Source of the DNA: JBGCDD01 sp045105075
Lineage (GTDB): Bacteria > Pseudomonadota > Alphaproteobacteria > Rhodobacterales > Rhodobacteraceae
NCBI GenBank assembly: GCA_045105075.1
Contig: JBGCDD010000002.1
Location: 1 to 64,000 of the forward strand
DNA: 64,000 nt
Direction of reading: 5' to 3'
The notes beneath the pieces are model-generated. The model was not told where the DNA came from and ran no database searches. It worked only from the letters and a program-made list of their open reading frames with translations. This document shows, piece after piece, positions 1 to 8,446 of this stretch (positions are counted from its first letter, which is position 1; each line of letters opens with the position of its first letter). The position numbers and the translations under genes are program-made.

Positions 1-122
1 CGGACGTGTTCGATCACATCGAGATGTTTTACAACCCAACACGCAAGCACACCAACAACGGAATGCTGTCGCCGGTTGACTATGAAATCAAACAAGGGAA
101 AATCAACCAGGCAAGTGTCTAG
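1..122 (+). CDS. IS3-family transposase (OrfB, integrase core), C-terminal fragment
   Basis: Only the last 39 residues are visible, in frame 3, ending at the TAG at 120-122. The fragment reads DVFDHIEMFYNPTRKH, followed a few residues later by NGMLSPVDYE. This is the hallmark tail of the DDE integrase core of IS3-family OrfB proteins (IEMFYN...R.H...G..SP..YE). The DDE residues themselves lie upstream of the window. Whether the element is intact cannot be judged from here. Confidence 0.8.
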   Translation, partial: DVFDHIEMFYNPTRKHTNNGMLSPVDYEIKQGKINQASV

Positions 123-140
123 AAAACCAGGGGCTCCTCA
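1..140 (+). mobile_element. 3' end of an IS3-family insertion sequence
   Basis: The window opens inside an insertion element. The transposase reading frame ends at 122 and is followed at about 122-140 by a stretch whose reverse complement begins TGAGGAGCCCCTGG. IS3-family terminal repeats characteristically begin with TGA, so I take 140 as the probable right end of the element. The left end lies outside the window, so the full length, the matching left repeat and any target duplication cannot be seen. Assignment to IS3 comes from the transposase tail; the exact boundary is inference. Confidence 0.6.
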
Positions 141-543
141 CTTATTCCCCATCTGTCGTCCTGCACTTTCCTAACCATCGGGACGGACAACCTCAAAGGG
201 GGCGGCTCACAGCCTTGAGTTTACATTTTCCGCAATTGCAAAAGCGTTAACAAGTTGCACGATACTTCCGAAATTTGAACGAGCGCATCACTCAATCTCA
301 CAATTCTAAATTGGTCGCGGTACTTCATTGCTTTACGAATACTCAAGGATTTTGAGAGATCTTGTTTTTGCAACTCAGAACCACCGCCACTCAAAAAGAA
401 GAACCACCTGTACTCTTACAACACCCAAATTAGGTTTATTGCCTTTTTTTGAACATTCTTCACTAAATTGTATACTTATCCGCCGCTAAACTCACCATCC
501 ACTTGCCTTTGAAGTTATATAGACACTGTCAGAAAGAGCTGAA
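141..543. other. AT-rich intergenic stretch between the IS end and the glycosyltransferase gene
   Basis: About 400 bases with no convincing gene. The composition is clearly AT-richer than the rest of the window. The only supported element is a sigma70-like promoter near its right end (449-476). A short open frame beginning at 503 overlaps the glycosyltransferase in another frame and is not supported. Confidence 0.6.
449..476 (+). promoter_or_regulatory. Putative sigma70-type promoter for the glycosyltransferase gene
   Basis: A -35-like TTGAAC at 449-454 and a -10-like TATACT at 471-476 are separated by 16 bases, inside an AT-rich region. The predicted start of transcription would be near 483, about 60 bases before the coding region. 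This is a match to the consensus only. Confidence 0.45.
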
Positions 544-1899
544 TTGCCGTCAATTCTTTTCATTCATGAGAACTTTCCGGCGCAGTTCGGCGGCATTGCC
601 AGCCATTTGGCAGGGCAAGGATGGACTGTCATCTATGCTACGGCTCATGAACATTTTGTTGAAGGACGCTTGCATCGGCGGCCTCAAGGCTACGACGTTT
701 TACGCTACAAACGCGGCCGCGAAACGCGAAATGACTCACATCGCTACTTGGTTGGTACAGAACGCGCTGTCTTGAACGGCCAAGGTCTGGCCCGTGCGGC
801 GTACAGTTTGAAGGCCACAGGTTTTGAGCCTGACGTCATAGTTGCTCACTCCGGTTGGGGTTCGGGCAGTTTCGCTAAGATTGTTTGGCCAAACGCTCCA
901 CTGATCCAGTACCTTGAGTGGTGGTACAATTGGCCCGGAACTGATACATTACCAGAAGAGTCTTCAGGCACTTCAGAAGACAATTCGGCCCGAACCCTGG
1001 CTCGAAACTTACCGTTCCTGCTTGATTTCCAACAGGCTGCGAAAGTTTGGATGCCGACTCATTTCCAAGCAAAACAAGTTCCTGATTTTGTCAGAGACAA
1101 CACTATAGTTCAACATGACGGTGTGAATTGTGATATATTCAGGCCAGCAATTGCGGAAGACAAGCGTTTTTCAATCCGTAACTTGCCAAACGAAGCGCCG
1201 ATCGCAACGTTTGCGACACGCGGTATGGAGCCAATGCGTGGGTTTCCAACGTTTATGGCCGCGGCAGCGAAGTTGCAGTCAGAGCACAAAGATCTGCACA
1301 TCGTGGTCGCTGGCGGTGACAAAACCCACTATGGGCGAAAACCCAAAGGGTCAAAAAGTTGGAAACAACACGCCCTGAAAGTTCATGATTTTGATCCAAA
1401 AAGGTTGCATTTCACTGGTTTATTGCCGAAGCCCACTTACACAAAACTTCTTCAACGCACACAAGCCCACGTTTATTTGACCCGTCCCTTTGTGTTGAGT
1501 TGGTCGCTTATCGAAGCTGCGGCGACTGCTTGCCCGCTTGTTGTTGGAGATGTAGCACCCGTGAGAGAAGCGCTTCCTGATGATGATTTGGCCAAATTTG
1601 TTCCTTTGGACGACCATGAGGCTTTGAGCGACGGTGTGGATTGGTGCTTGAAGAACCAAAAGAAAGCGCACGCTATGGGACTTCGAGCGCGAAAAACCAT
1701 CTGTGAACGTTACCATCAACCAATTTCTTTTGACGCCCTGGAATTGATGTTCCGAAAGGTCATAACAAAGTCAAAGAGCAACAAAACGCGGGGTGCTTTT
1801 TTGGACCAAGACAATTTGGAGCCGGCCATATTTACGCAAAACAAATCAATGCCGGCGACAAGCAATACGTTTTCCGCAGCATCGGGAACCACCGGCTAA
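544..1899 (+). CDS. GT4-family glycosyltransferase
   Basis: A 451-residue protein with a two-domain GT-B architecture. The N-terminus (PSILFIHENFPAQFGGIA) is the nucleotide-sugar-enzyme variant whose relatives begin ILFVHQNFPGQF, i.e. the Glyco_trans_4_3 type N-domain. The C-domain contains HFTGLLPKPTYTKLLQ and the acidic donor-site region SLIEAAATACPLV, as expected of retaining GT4 enzymes. The frame opens at a TTG codon with a weak AAAGAG ribosome site upstream, and no in-frame ATG gives the conserved N-terminus, so I keep TTG. The last ~50 residues look low-complexity and poorly conserved. It lies 185 bases before the glucosylglycerate genes on the same strand. A role in extending that solute, or in surface polysaccharide, is possible, but the acceptor cannot be deduced. 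Confidence 0.75.
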   Translation: MPSILFIHENFPAQFGGIASHLAGQGWTVIYATAHEHFVEGRLHRRPQGYDVLRYKRGRETRNDSHRYLVGTERAVLNGQGLARAAYSLKATGFEPDVIVAHSGWGSGSFAKIVWPNAPLIQYLEWWYNWPGTDTLPEESSGTSEDNSARTLARNLPFLLDFQQAAKVWMPTHFQAKQVPDFVRDNTIVQHDGVNCDIFRPAIAEDKRFSIRNLPNEAPIATFATRGMEPMRGFPTFMAAAAKLQSEHKDLHIVVAGGDKTHYGRKPKGSKSWKQHALKVHDFDPKRLHFTGLLPKPTYTKLLQRTQAHVYLTRPFVLSWSLIEAAATACPLVVGDVAPVREALPDDDLAKFVPLDDHEALSDGVDWCLKNQKKAHAMGLRARKTICERYHQPISFDALELMFRKVITKSKSNKTRGAFLDQDNLEPAIFTQNKSMPATSNTFSAASGTTG

Positions 1900-2084
1900 G
1901 GCTTCCCAGATCTCCAATCAGATGCAATCAAGATACCGGGTATGATACTGGACCGAAATCGACAAAACCATAACGAACTCGACCAGACCATCCTCTTCAC
2001 ATAGGCCCGATCGGTTTTGATCTGTCGCCATTTGCAAAGTGTTGGCGGGTTGTTCTCACCAAGAGGTTCAGGCAGGATAGAGAC

Positions 2085-2876
2085 ATGAGTTCTGGTCTCA
2101 AACTGATGGTTTTCACCGATCTCGATGGCACTCTGATCGATCATGAAAGCTATCAATGGGCTGAGGCAATGCCTGCATTGACTGCCTTGAATGCCGTCGG
2201 CGCCGGTATCGTTCTGGCGAGCAGTAAAACAGGGTTTGAAATCGAAAGTTACCGCGCCGACTTGGCTTTGAGCAAGTGGCCTGCAATCGTCGAAAACGGC
2301 GCTGGGGTGTTGGCAGCATTCGAAGCGCCCAGCCAAGACAGTTCCGAATACATCACGTTGCGCATGGCACTAAATAACATACCCGCAGGTCTTCGCCGAT
2401 CTTTTGTTGGTTTTGGTGATTGGAGCGCGAGCGAAGTTGCGCGGCAAGCGGGTCTTTCGTTGATCCAGGCCAGTCTGGCCAAAAAACGCGCGTTTTCAGA
2501 ACCTGGTTTGTGGCGCGGGACAACTTCAGGCTTGGCGACATTCAAAGCTCAACTCAACGAACAAGGCATTGATTGTCGCGAAGGCGGTCGCTATTTGACG
2601 CTGTCTTTTGGGGGCAACAAATCGAACCAAATGGCTGCAATCAACACGCAATTTCAGCCACAGCACACAGTTGCCTTGGGCGATGCGCCAAATGACATTG
2701 AGATGTTGGAAGCCGCGGATTTCGGCGTGATTGTTCACAACCCACACCGCGAACCGTTGCCAATTTTGAACGGTGAAGCCGCAGGGCACATTGTTCGCAC
2801 AAAGCAGACTGGTCCTTTGGGGTGGAATGCAGCGATACTTGATCTGTTGCGAAAATTAGAACTGAAACGGGGCTAA
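2085..2876 (+). CDS. HAD-IIB phosphatase, mannosyl/glucosyl-3-phosphoglycerate phosphatase family
   Basis: A 263-residue HAD superfamily IIB hydrolase of the MPGP type, which removes phosphate from mannosyl- or glucosyl-3-phosphoglycerate to give the free hexosylglycerate. Visible motifs: motif I FTDLDGTLID with the Asp pair at residues 12 and 14; motif II ASSKT; the motif III lysine in GGNKSNQM; motif IV GDAPNDIEMLE. The length fits the family. The ATG at 2085 follows AGGA. The gene sits five bases before a GT81-like synthase, so the likely physiological substrate is glucosyl-3-phosphoglycerate (GpgP function). That preference is inferred from the neighbour, since the sequence alone does not distinguish mannosyl from glucosyl substrates. 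Confidence 0.85.
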   Translation: MSSGLKLMVFTDLDGTLIDHESYQWAEAMPALTALNAVGAGIVLASSKTGFEIESYRADLALSKWPAIVENGAGVLAAFEAPSQDSSEYITLRMALNNIPAGLRRSFVGFGDWSASEVARQAGLSLIQASLAKKRAFSEPGLWRGTTSGLATFKAQLNEQGIDCREGGRYLTLSFGGNKSNQMAAINTQFQPQHTVALGDAPNDIEMLEAADFGVIVHNPHREPLPILNGEAAGHIVRTKQTGPLGWNAAILDLLRKLELKRG

Positions 2877-2881
2877 AAACA

Positions 2882-4102
2882 ATGGCAGATTTCCATCAAA
2901 ACGGAAACATAACCACCCTGCACAACTTGCGCACTCGCTCGACAGAAGACCTCAGCCACGAATTGGCAACCTTCGCACAGAGCCGCAAGATTTCGCTAAT
3001 CCTTCCCTGCCTCTATTCCGAACTAGAGGGTGATGCGATGCCGCATATTCTCTCAGAACTTTCTGAAGTGCGCTATTTACATCGTATTATCATCGGTTTG
3101 GACAAAGCCGATGAAGCCCAGTTTCGCCACGCCAGAAAGTTCTTCGAAGGGCTAAATCAAAATCACATCGTGATCTGGAACGATAGTCCGCGCATGCTTG
3201 AACTAGGCGCGCGGCTTGAATCGTTGGGTTTGGCGCCGGCCGAACATGGCAAAGGCAAAAACGTTTGGTCCTCTTTGGGGTACTTGATCGGGTGCGCGGA
3301 CAGCGCCGTGATGGCGATCCATGACTGCGACATTCTGACATACAACAATGAAATGCTCGCGCGTCTGGTATACCCAGTCGCCAATCCGAATTTTCCATAC
3401 CAAGTGGCCAAAGGCTATTACCCGCGCATCGGTGATGGCAAACTGAATGGTCGGGTCACCCGTTTGCTGGTCAGCCCTTTACTGATCGCGCTGAAAAGAG
3501 TGATAGGCGACCGCGACTACATCGACTATTTGCGCAGTTTTCGTTACCCTTTGTCTGGTGAATTCGCCATGCGCACTGCCATTTTGCCCGATCTACGGAT
3601 TCCATCCGATTGGGGGCTTGAAATTGGCGTTTTGTCCGAGGCCTGGCGTAATCTGGCGCCAAAAGCAGTTTGTCAGGTCGAGATTGCTGATGTTTACGAT
3701 CACAAACATCAAGATCTGAGCGTCGATGACGCAGACGCTGGGCTGAGCCGTATGTCCACGGACATCTGCAAAGCGATTTTCCGCAAACTCGCCGCCGACG
3801 GCACAGTGTTTTCCGCCAACGTTTTCCGTACGTTAAAAGCCACATACTATCGCAGTGCTTTGGACCTTCTTGAGGCCTATTACAACGATGCCAAAATGAA
3901 TGGTCTGTCGGTTGACCGGCACAAAGAAGAACGCTCGATCGAGTTGTTTGCCGAGAATATCATGCGCGCCGGACAAGTGTTTATCGAAAATCCGCACGAA
4001 ACGCCGTTCATACCGACTTGGAATCGGGTTCACGCCGCCGACACCAGTTTTCTAAGTGATTTACACGACGCAGCTGCTGCTGATGCTGCGGATTTTCAAT
4101 AA
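2882..4102 (+). CDS. gpgS: Glucosyl-3-phosphoglycerate synthase-like glycosyltransferase (GT81 type)
   Basis: A 406-residue GT-A enzyme that by family would transfer glucose from an NDP-glucose donor to 3-phosphoglycerate, the first step of glucosylglycerate synthesis. The N-terminal domain carries the nucleotide-binding strand SLILPCLYSEL. A DxD-type metal site, HDCD, lies at residues 147-150. GT81-like signatures follow: NGRVTRLLVSPLL (about 189-201), YPLSGEFAMR (222-231) and the glycine-glutamate motif WGLEIGVLSE (244-253). It is translated just after the phosphatase (five-base gap) and converges with the phosphorylase gene. The order phosphatase-then-synthase differs from some described gpgS-gpgP pairs. 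Mannosyl-3-phosphoglycerate synthase activity is the main alternative, but the motifs look like GT81 rather than GT55/GT78. Confidence 0.75.
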   Translation: MADFHQNGNITTLHNLRTRSTEDLSHELATFAQSRKISLILPCLYSELEGDAMPHILSELSEVRYLHRIIIGLDKADEAQFRHARKFFEGLNQNHIVIWNDSPRMLELGARLESLGLAPAEHGKGKNVWSSLGYLIGCADSAVMAIHDCDILTYNNEMLARLVYPVANPNFPYQVAKGYYPRIGDGKLNGRVTRLLVSPLLIALKRVIGDRDYIDYLRSFRYPLSGEFAMRTAILPDLRIPSDWGLEIGVLSEAWRNLAPKAVCQVEIADVYDHKHQDLSVDDADAGLSRMSTDICKAIFRKLAADGTVFSANVFRTLKATYYRSALDLLEAYYNDAKMNGLSVDRHKEERSIELFAENIMRAGQVFIENPHETPFIPTWNRVHAADTSFLSDLHDAAAADAADFQ

Positions 4103-4105
4103 GAT

Positions 4106-5854
4106 TCACGCGCGGTTTGTAATCCAGCGGCATTGGTACGGCGCGAGCGAAATTGCGCTAGCAGTGCTTTCGATCTGTTCGCCGTTCAACAGATCAATCC
4201 AACTTTCATCGTCAATCAAATTGATCGCAACCTGGGGAATTTCAACGTGCTCACTGCTGACATTATGCAGCGCAAAGATCGATTGATCTCGATCAAGGCT
4301 TTGCCGCCATACGCCAAAAACCTTGTCATTTAAGGGCATCGTGAATTGCGTCGCGTTGGGGTGAAACGCGGATTGGCCCGCCCGCAACCGCAACCGGTCA
4401 GACAATGCACTCAGCACACGCGCTTGTGGTGTTTGCGGATCGTCAAGCAAAGCCTGCAGCGATGGATAGTCCCAGCGATGACGGTTGATCGCGCGCTTCA
4501 TGCCACGTCGCTCAACCTGCGCATGATCATTTGGAGTCGCAAGCAAGGAGTGGATGTAAAACGCGGGAATCCCCTCCAACGACATGACAATGGTCTGCGA
4601 ACAGATAAAGCGTTCAAAATGAGAATCGTCCGCGCCTTGAAACGTGCGGCTGGTGGCCTCGTAAAAAGTCGTATTCGCTTCATATGGTGCTTCGCTGCCA
4701 TCCGGAAGCGCGCGCATCGACACCATCCCACCAAGATCGCGAATGGTTTCAATCATTTGCGCTTGATCCTCGGGAGGTAACACACCTTCAGCCGGTCGCA
4801 TTCCGATGCCATCATGGCTCGCTGTGAAGTTCAAATAGGCACACCCTAATTGCGCCGGCGGCATACCGCTTTGCCAACGCTGCAAGTACCGCGCCGATCC
4901 CGACATCATCGCATGCAGAATCAGCGGCGGCAGTGGGAAGTTATAGATGGCATGCGCTTCGTTACGATTTCCAAAATAGCTCAGATTTTCGGCTTTTGGC
5001 ACATTGGTTTCAGTGAGCAAAATGATCGTTTCCGATGCATAGTCACACAGCATCCGGATCAGTTGCACAATCGCATGGGTTTGCGGCAAGTGAATCGAGG
5101 GAGAGCCAATTTCCTTCCACAAAAACGCCACCGCATCCAATCGAATAATCTGAACGCCGTTGTCCACATGCAATCGAATGATGCGCAAAAACTCTAGCAA
5201 CACCTCTGGGTTGCGGAAATCCAGGTCGATTTGATCATGGCTGAACGTGCACCAGACGTGGCGCGCACCGTTGCTTGTTTCCACTTCTTGCAACAAAGGC
5301 GTGGTGCGTGGACGGACAACATTGCTCAGATCATCATCCGGCGAGGCTTCAAAAAAGAACTTGTCGTAGGGCGCTTGGCCTTGTCGATAGGCATTGAACC
5401 ACGCGCCCTGGCTCGACACATGGTTAAGCACAAGATCCGACATCAGGTGGAACTCGGCGCCAATGCGGTTGATATCCGCCCAATCACCAAGCTGCGGATT
5501 GACGGCGCGAAAATCTGATACGGCAAATCCATCGTCTGACGTGAAGGGAAAGAACGGCAAGATGTGCACACCGTTGATCACACCCTTCATGTTTTGCAGC
5601 AGAAAATCATACAGCAAATCCAAAGGCTTGTGAGCTCCATCCACGATGGAATTGCCGTAAGTGATCAGCAGAGCGTCTTTCTCGCTCCACAGATTATTGC
5701 CCGGCTGCCGCCCGCGTTTGCGTGGCTTGCTGCCCTCTGGCCAAAACGCTTCAACAATGTTGCTCGACAAAATATCTGCATCAACATCGGGGTAAACTTG
5801 CTTAACAAGCGCCGCCAGACGCAAACTGAAAGAGGTCGTTTTGGCAGCGCACAT
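4106..5854 (-). CDS. GH13_18 sugar phosphorylase, probable glucosylglycerate phosphorylase
   Basis: A 582-residue alpha-amylase-superfamily enzyme of the sucrose-phosphorylase subfamily (GH13_18), which splits an alpha-glucoside with phosphate to give glucose 1-phosphate. The catalytic residues are visible: nucleophile Asp240 in IIRLDAVAF, acid/base Glu282 in LLTETN, and the transition-state Asp348 in FTASHDGIG. Family members include sucrose, sucrose-6-phosphate, glucosylglycerol and glucosylglycerate (E. coli YcjM) phosphorylases. The adjacent synthase and phosphatase for glucosylglycerate make that substrate the best guess. The gene converges on gpgS with three bases between the stops. It would let the cell recover carbon when the solute is no longer needed. 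Confidence 0.8.
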   Translation of the reverse strand: MCAAKTTSFSLRLAALVKQVYPDVDADILSSNIVEAFWPEGSKPRKRGRQPGNNLWSEKDALLITYGNSIVDGAHKPLDLLYDFLLQNMKGVINGVHILPFFPFTSDDGFAVSDFRAVNPQLGDWADINRIGAEFHLMSDLVLNHVSSQGAWFNAYRQGQAPYDKFFFEASPDDDLSNVVRPRTTPLLQEVETSNGARHVWCTFSHDQIDLDFRNPEVLLEFLRIIRLHVDNGVQIIRLDAVAFLWKEIGSPSIHLPQTHAIVQLIRMLCDYASETIILLTETNVPKAENLSYFGNRNEAHAIYNFPLPPLILHAMMSGSARYLQRWQSGMPPAQLGCAYLNFTASHDGIGMRPAEGVLPPEDQAQMIETIRDLGGMVSMRALPDGSEAPYEANTTFYEATSRTFQGADDSHFERFICSQTIVMSLEGIPAFYIHSLLATPNDHAQVERRGMKRAINRHRWDYPSLQALLDDPQTPQARVLSALSDRLRLRAGQSAFHPNATQFTMPLNDKVFGVWRQSLDRDQSIFALHNVSSEHVEIPQVAINLIDDESWIDLLNGEQIESTASAISLAPYQCRWITNRA

Positions 5855-6351
5855 AATTTGAAAGTCCCGCGGTCGTTTTCATCGGTGCCCAGCATGACCT
5901 TTGTGGGCGAGAATCCCAGATAAATCGTTCCAATTTCAACAAGTCAATCTCAGGCTGACACCGATGCTTAAAGCTGCAGCTGGATCAGTGCCTTAGCCCG
6001 CCCTCAAATTGATCGTATTGCAAAAATCATCCAGGTCACCGTTCAAGGACGTATCACACGATGCATCGGCTGCCGCCGCCCACGTTGTCACAGGAAAAAG
6101 CGAGCTGCCGTAAAATGGACGCAAAGCCATCAAAGTGATGCCTGAAAGAAGGGTCATACCTGTTTTTGTAGCTGCATATGGCTTCCCTCGGCATCGCGTT
6201 TTATAGCCCCCACCCAGTGCGCGGTGCCGAGGACTTCCCCCCCCAAAAAGTTTCAGCGCAAACCACGGTCTTGCACCCGCGCTGTAGCTATTTGGTTTCT
6301 AATCCTGAAAATCGATACTACTGTCGCGGTCGCAAACCAGTAGGAGCCAAT
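5855..6351. other. Non-coding spacer between the phosphorylase and ggt genes
   Basis: Nearly 500 bases between two divergent genes. It must hold the promoters of both, but I see no strong -35/-10 pair. The only notable content is a 54-codon open frame on the minus strand (5993-6157), listed separately. A frame open upstream of the ggt start (from 6178) lacks family similarity. Confidence 0.5.
5993..6157 (-). CDS. Possible small exported protein, 54 residues
   Basis: A minus-strand ATG frame of 54 codons. The N-terminus MTLLSGITLMALRPF is hydrophobic. An alanine-rich stretch TTWAAAADAS around residues 29-38 resembles a signal-peptidase site, and the remaining residues include two cysteines (DASCDTSL and DDFCNTI), acidic overall. 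The ribosome site is weak (CAGGT directly before the ATG). I do not recognise it. Composition of this kind could arise by chance in a spacer, so I regard it as a candidate only. Confidence 0.25.
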   Translation of the reverse strand: MTLLSGITLMALRPFYGSSLFPVTTWAAAADASCDTSLNGDLDDFCNTINLRAG

Positions 6352-7926
6352 ATGCGCGATTTCCATCAACCCGGGCGCTCGCCTGTCTTTGCCACGCAAG
6401 GCATGTGCGCCACGTCTCATCCGCTTGCCGCGCAAGCCGCCGTTGATATCCTCAAGCGTGGTGGCAACGCGATGGATGCGGCGATTTCCGGCGCCGTGCT
6501 GCTTGGATTGTGCGAGCCGCAGATGACGGGCATTGGCGGCGATTGTTTCGTCCTTTTCAAACGCGCCGGCGAAGATGATATCCAGGCGCTTAATGGCTCC
6601 GGTCGCGCGCCGGCCGCCGCACAGGCCGAGACCTTGCGCGCGCGCGGTGACACCACCATCGGTCTGACCTCGCCCGATGCCGTCACAATCCCAAGCGCCA
6701 TAGATGCCTTTTGCCATCTGTCTGAAACGGAAGGAAAAATTGGCCTCGATGCAATCCTGGCCCCTGCCATTCACTATGCCGAGGCCGGCATTCCCGTCGC
6801 ACCGCGTGTGTCTTTTGACTGGGCCAAGGATGCGGGCACGCTGCAAGGCCATGCGCGCGATCTGTTTTTGATCAATGGACAGGTGCCCCAGCCCGGCCAA
6901 TTGTTTGCGGCTCCTGGTCAGGCCGAAGTGCTGCGCCGCGTCGCCAAATCTGGGCGCGATGCGTTCTACAGCGGTGAAATTGCAGATGACATGCTGGCCG
7001 CGCTGAATGCCCTTGGCGGGGTTCACACGGCAGATGACTTCGCCAATACCGCCTGTGAGGCGACCAATCCGGTGCAAAGCACGTATGGCCCGTCACAGCT
7101 TTTCGAGCATCCGCCCAACGGGCAAGGCGTGATCGCCAATCTGATCCTCAACATCCTGTCGCATTTTGACCTGGCCGCAATGGATCCTTGGGGCAGCGCG
7201 CGTGCGCACCTAGAGGCCGAGGCCTCCAAGCTGGCTTATGACGCGCGCAATCGTTTTGTCGCCGACGCCGGCCACACCACGCGGCTCGACCATCTCAGCG
7301 ATCCCGAAACCGCTGCCAAACTGGCCGCTTTGATTGATCCAAAATCCGCTATGGCCAGCGCCACCAGCATCAGCGAGGCGGTGCACAAGGACACGATTTA
7401 CATCACCGTGATCGACAAGGACCGCATGGTTGTATCGCTGATCTATTCGATTTTTCATGGGTTCGGGTCGGGAATTGCATCCGAAAAGTTCGGAATCCTG
7501 CTGCAAAACCGGGGGGCTGGCTTCAATCTTCAGCCCGGCCACCCCAACGAACTGGGTGGCGGCAAACGCCCGATGCACACGATCATCCCGGCAATCCTCA
7601 AATCACAGGGCGCAATCCTGCCCTTCGGCGTCATGGGTGGGCAATACCAACCCGCCGGCCACGCCCGTTTTGTGACCAATCTGCTGGACTATGGGATGAA
7701 CCCGCAGGCTGCCATCGACGCCCCCCGGTCGTTTCCGGAAAACGGGCAGCTGAAGGTCGAGCGTGGGTACTCAGATCAAGTGAGCCAGGAATTGGCCGAT
7801 CTGGGGCACAAAGTCGAAACCCCAGAAACGCCGCTCGGCGGTGCCCAAGCGATCATGGCCCATGCCAGCGGTGTGTTGGAAGGCGGCAGCGATCCGCGAA
7901 AAGACGGCTGCGCGTTGGGCTACTAG
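6352..7926 (+). CDS. ggt: Gamma-glutamyltransferase family protein (Ntn hydrolase)
   Basis: A 524-residue proenzyme of the gamma-glutamyltransferase family, which acts on glutathione and other gamma-glutamyl compounds. The N-terminus VFATQGMCATSHPLAAQAA and GGNAMDAAISGAVLLGLCEPQMTGIGGD are typical of the large subunit. Autocleavage would occur before Thr348 in HKDTIYITVIDKD, giving a small subunit with the conserved G-S-G-I stretch (GFGSGIASEKFGILLQNR). I start at the ATG at 6352, which has AGGAG six bases upstream; a longer frame from 6178 adds 58 unconserved residues. No signal peptide is evident with this start, so a cytoplasmic location is likely, although many GGTs are periplasmic. Its stop codon overlaps that of hspQ. 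Confidence 0.85.
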   Translation: MRDFHQPGRSPVFATQGMCATSHPLAAQAAVDILKRGGNAMDAAISGAVLLGLCEPQMTGIGGDCFVLFKRAGEDDIQALNGSGRAPAAAQAETLRARGDTTIGLTSPDAVTIPSAIDAFCHLSETEGKIGLDAILAPAIHYAEAGIPVAPRVSFDWAKDAGTLQGHARDLFLINGQVPQPGQLFAAPGQAEVLRRVAKSGRDAFYSGEIADDMLAALNALGGVHTADDFANTACEATNPVQSTYGPSQLFEHPPNGQGVIANLILNILSHFDLAAMDPWGSARAHLEAEASKLAYDARNRFVADAGHTTRLDHLSDPETAAKLAALIDPKSAMASATSISEAVHKDTIYITVIDKDRMVVSLIYSIFHGFGSGIASEKFGILLQNRGAGFNLQPGHPNELGGGKRPMHTIIPAILKSQGAILPFGVMGGQYQPAGHARFVTNLLDYGMNPQAAIDAPRSFPENGQLKVERGYSDQVSQELADLGHKVETPETPLGGAQAIMAHASGVLEGGSDPRKDGCALGY

Positions 7927-8249
7927 TTCAACTGAAAATGCAGCGGATAGGACCCGTCCTCGAACGGGCCAAACATATCCGGGATATCCGGGTGGTCGAC
8001 AGGTTCACCAGAATAGTCGGCCACCAAATTTTGCTCGGAAACATAAGCCACGTAATAACTTTGGTCGTTTTCCGCCAAAAGATGATAAAATGGCTGTTCT
8101 TTCAGTGGGCGACTGTCTTCGGGAATCGCTTGATACCACTCTTCAGTGTTCGAAGACTGAGGGTCCACGTCAAAGACCACACCGCGAAATGGGTGTTTCT
8201 TGTGACGGACAACTTGTCCCAGATGATATTTTGCACGCGTTTTCAACAT
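7923..8249 (-). CDS. hspQ: Heat shock protein HspQ
   Basis: A 108-residue hemimethylated-DNA-binding/YccV fold protein. In enterobacteria HspQ is a heat-inducible specificity factor for Lon protease. The family signature is clear: YHLGQVVRHKKHPFRGVVFDVDP at the N-terminus (residues about 7-29), then EEWYQAIP and QPFYHLLAEND, and the C-terminal VDHPDIPDMFGPF. I use the ATG at 8249, which gives the usual length; a longer frame to 8303 adds 18 residues without similarity. It converges on ggt, and the stop codons of the two genes share a CTAG. Confidence 0.9.
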   Translation of the reverse strand: MLKTRAKYHLGQVVRHKKHPFRGVVFDVDPQSSNTEEWYQAIPEDSRPLKEQPFYHLLAENDQSYYVAYVSEQNLVADYSGEPVDHPDIPDMFGPFEDGSYPLHFQLN

Positions 8250-8446
8250 AATCGTAAAGCCCCTAATGGGGCCTGATACCCGTTTCAAGCACCGGTTGTC
8301 CAATAGAAGCGACGAAATATGCGGAAACAGTCTGTGAACTCAAACCCGACAGTAACAATAGGCGTGATTCCCCCACATCCGTTTCCTGCTGTTGGAAATG
8401 TGATTCCAACACCGCGCAACTTACGGTAAACTCGTCAAAAAAAGGC

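Noticed and set aside
141..543. A gene in the AT-rich spacer after the IS
   Set aside because: No frame of meaningful length with a ribosome site or similarity; only a promoter-like motif is supported.
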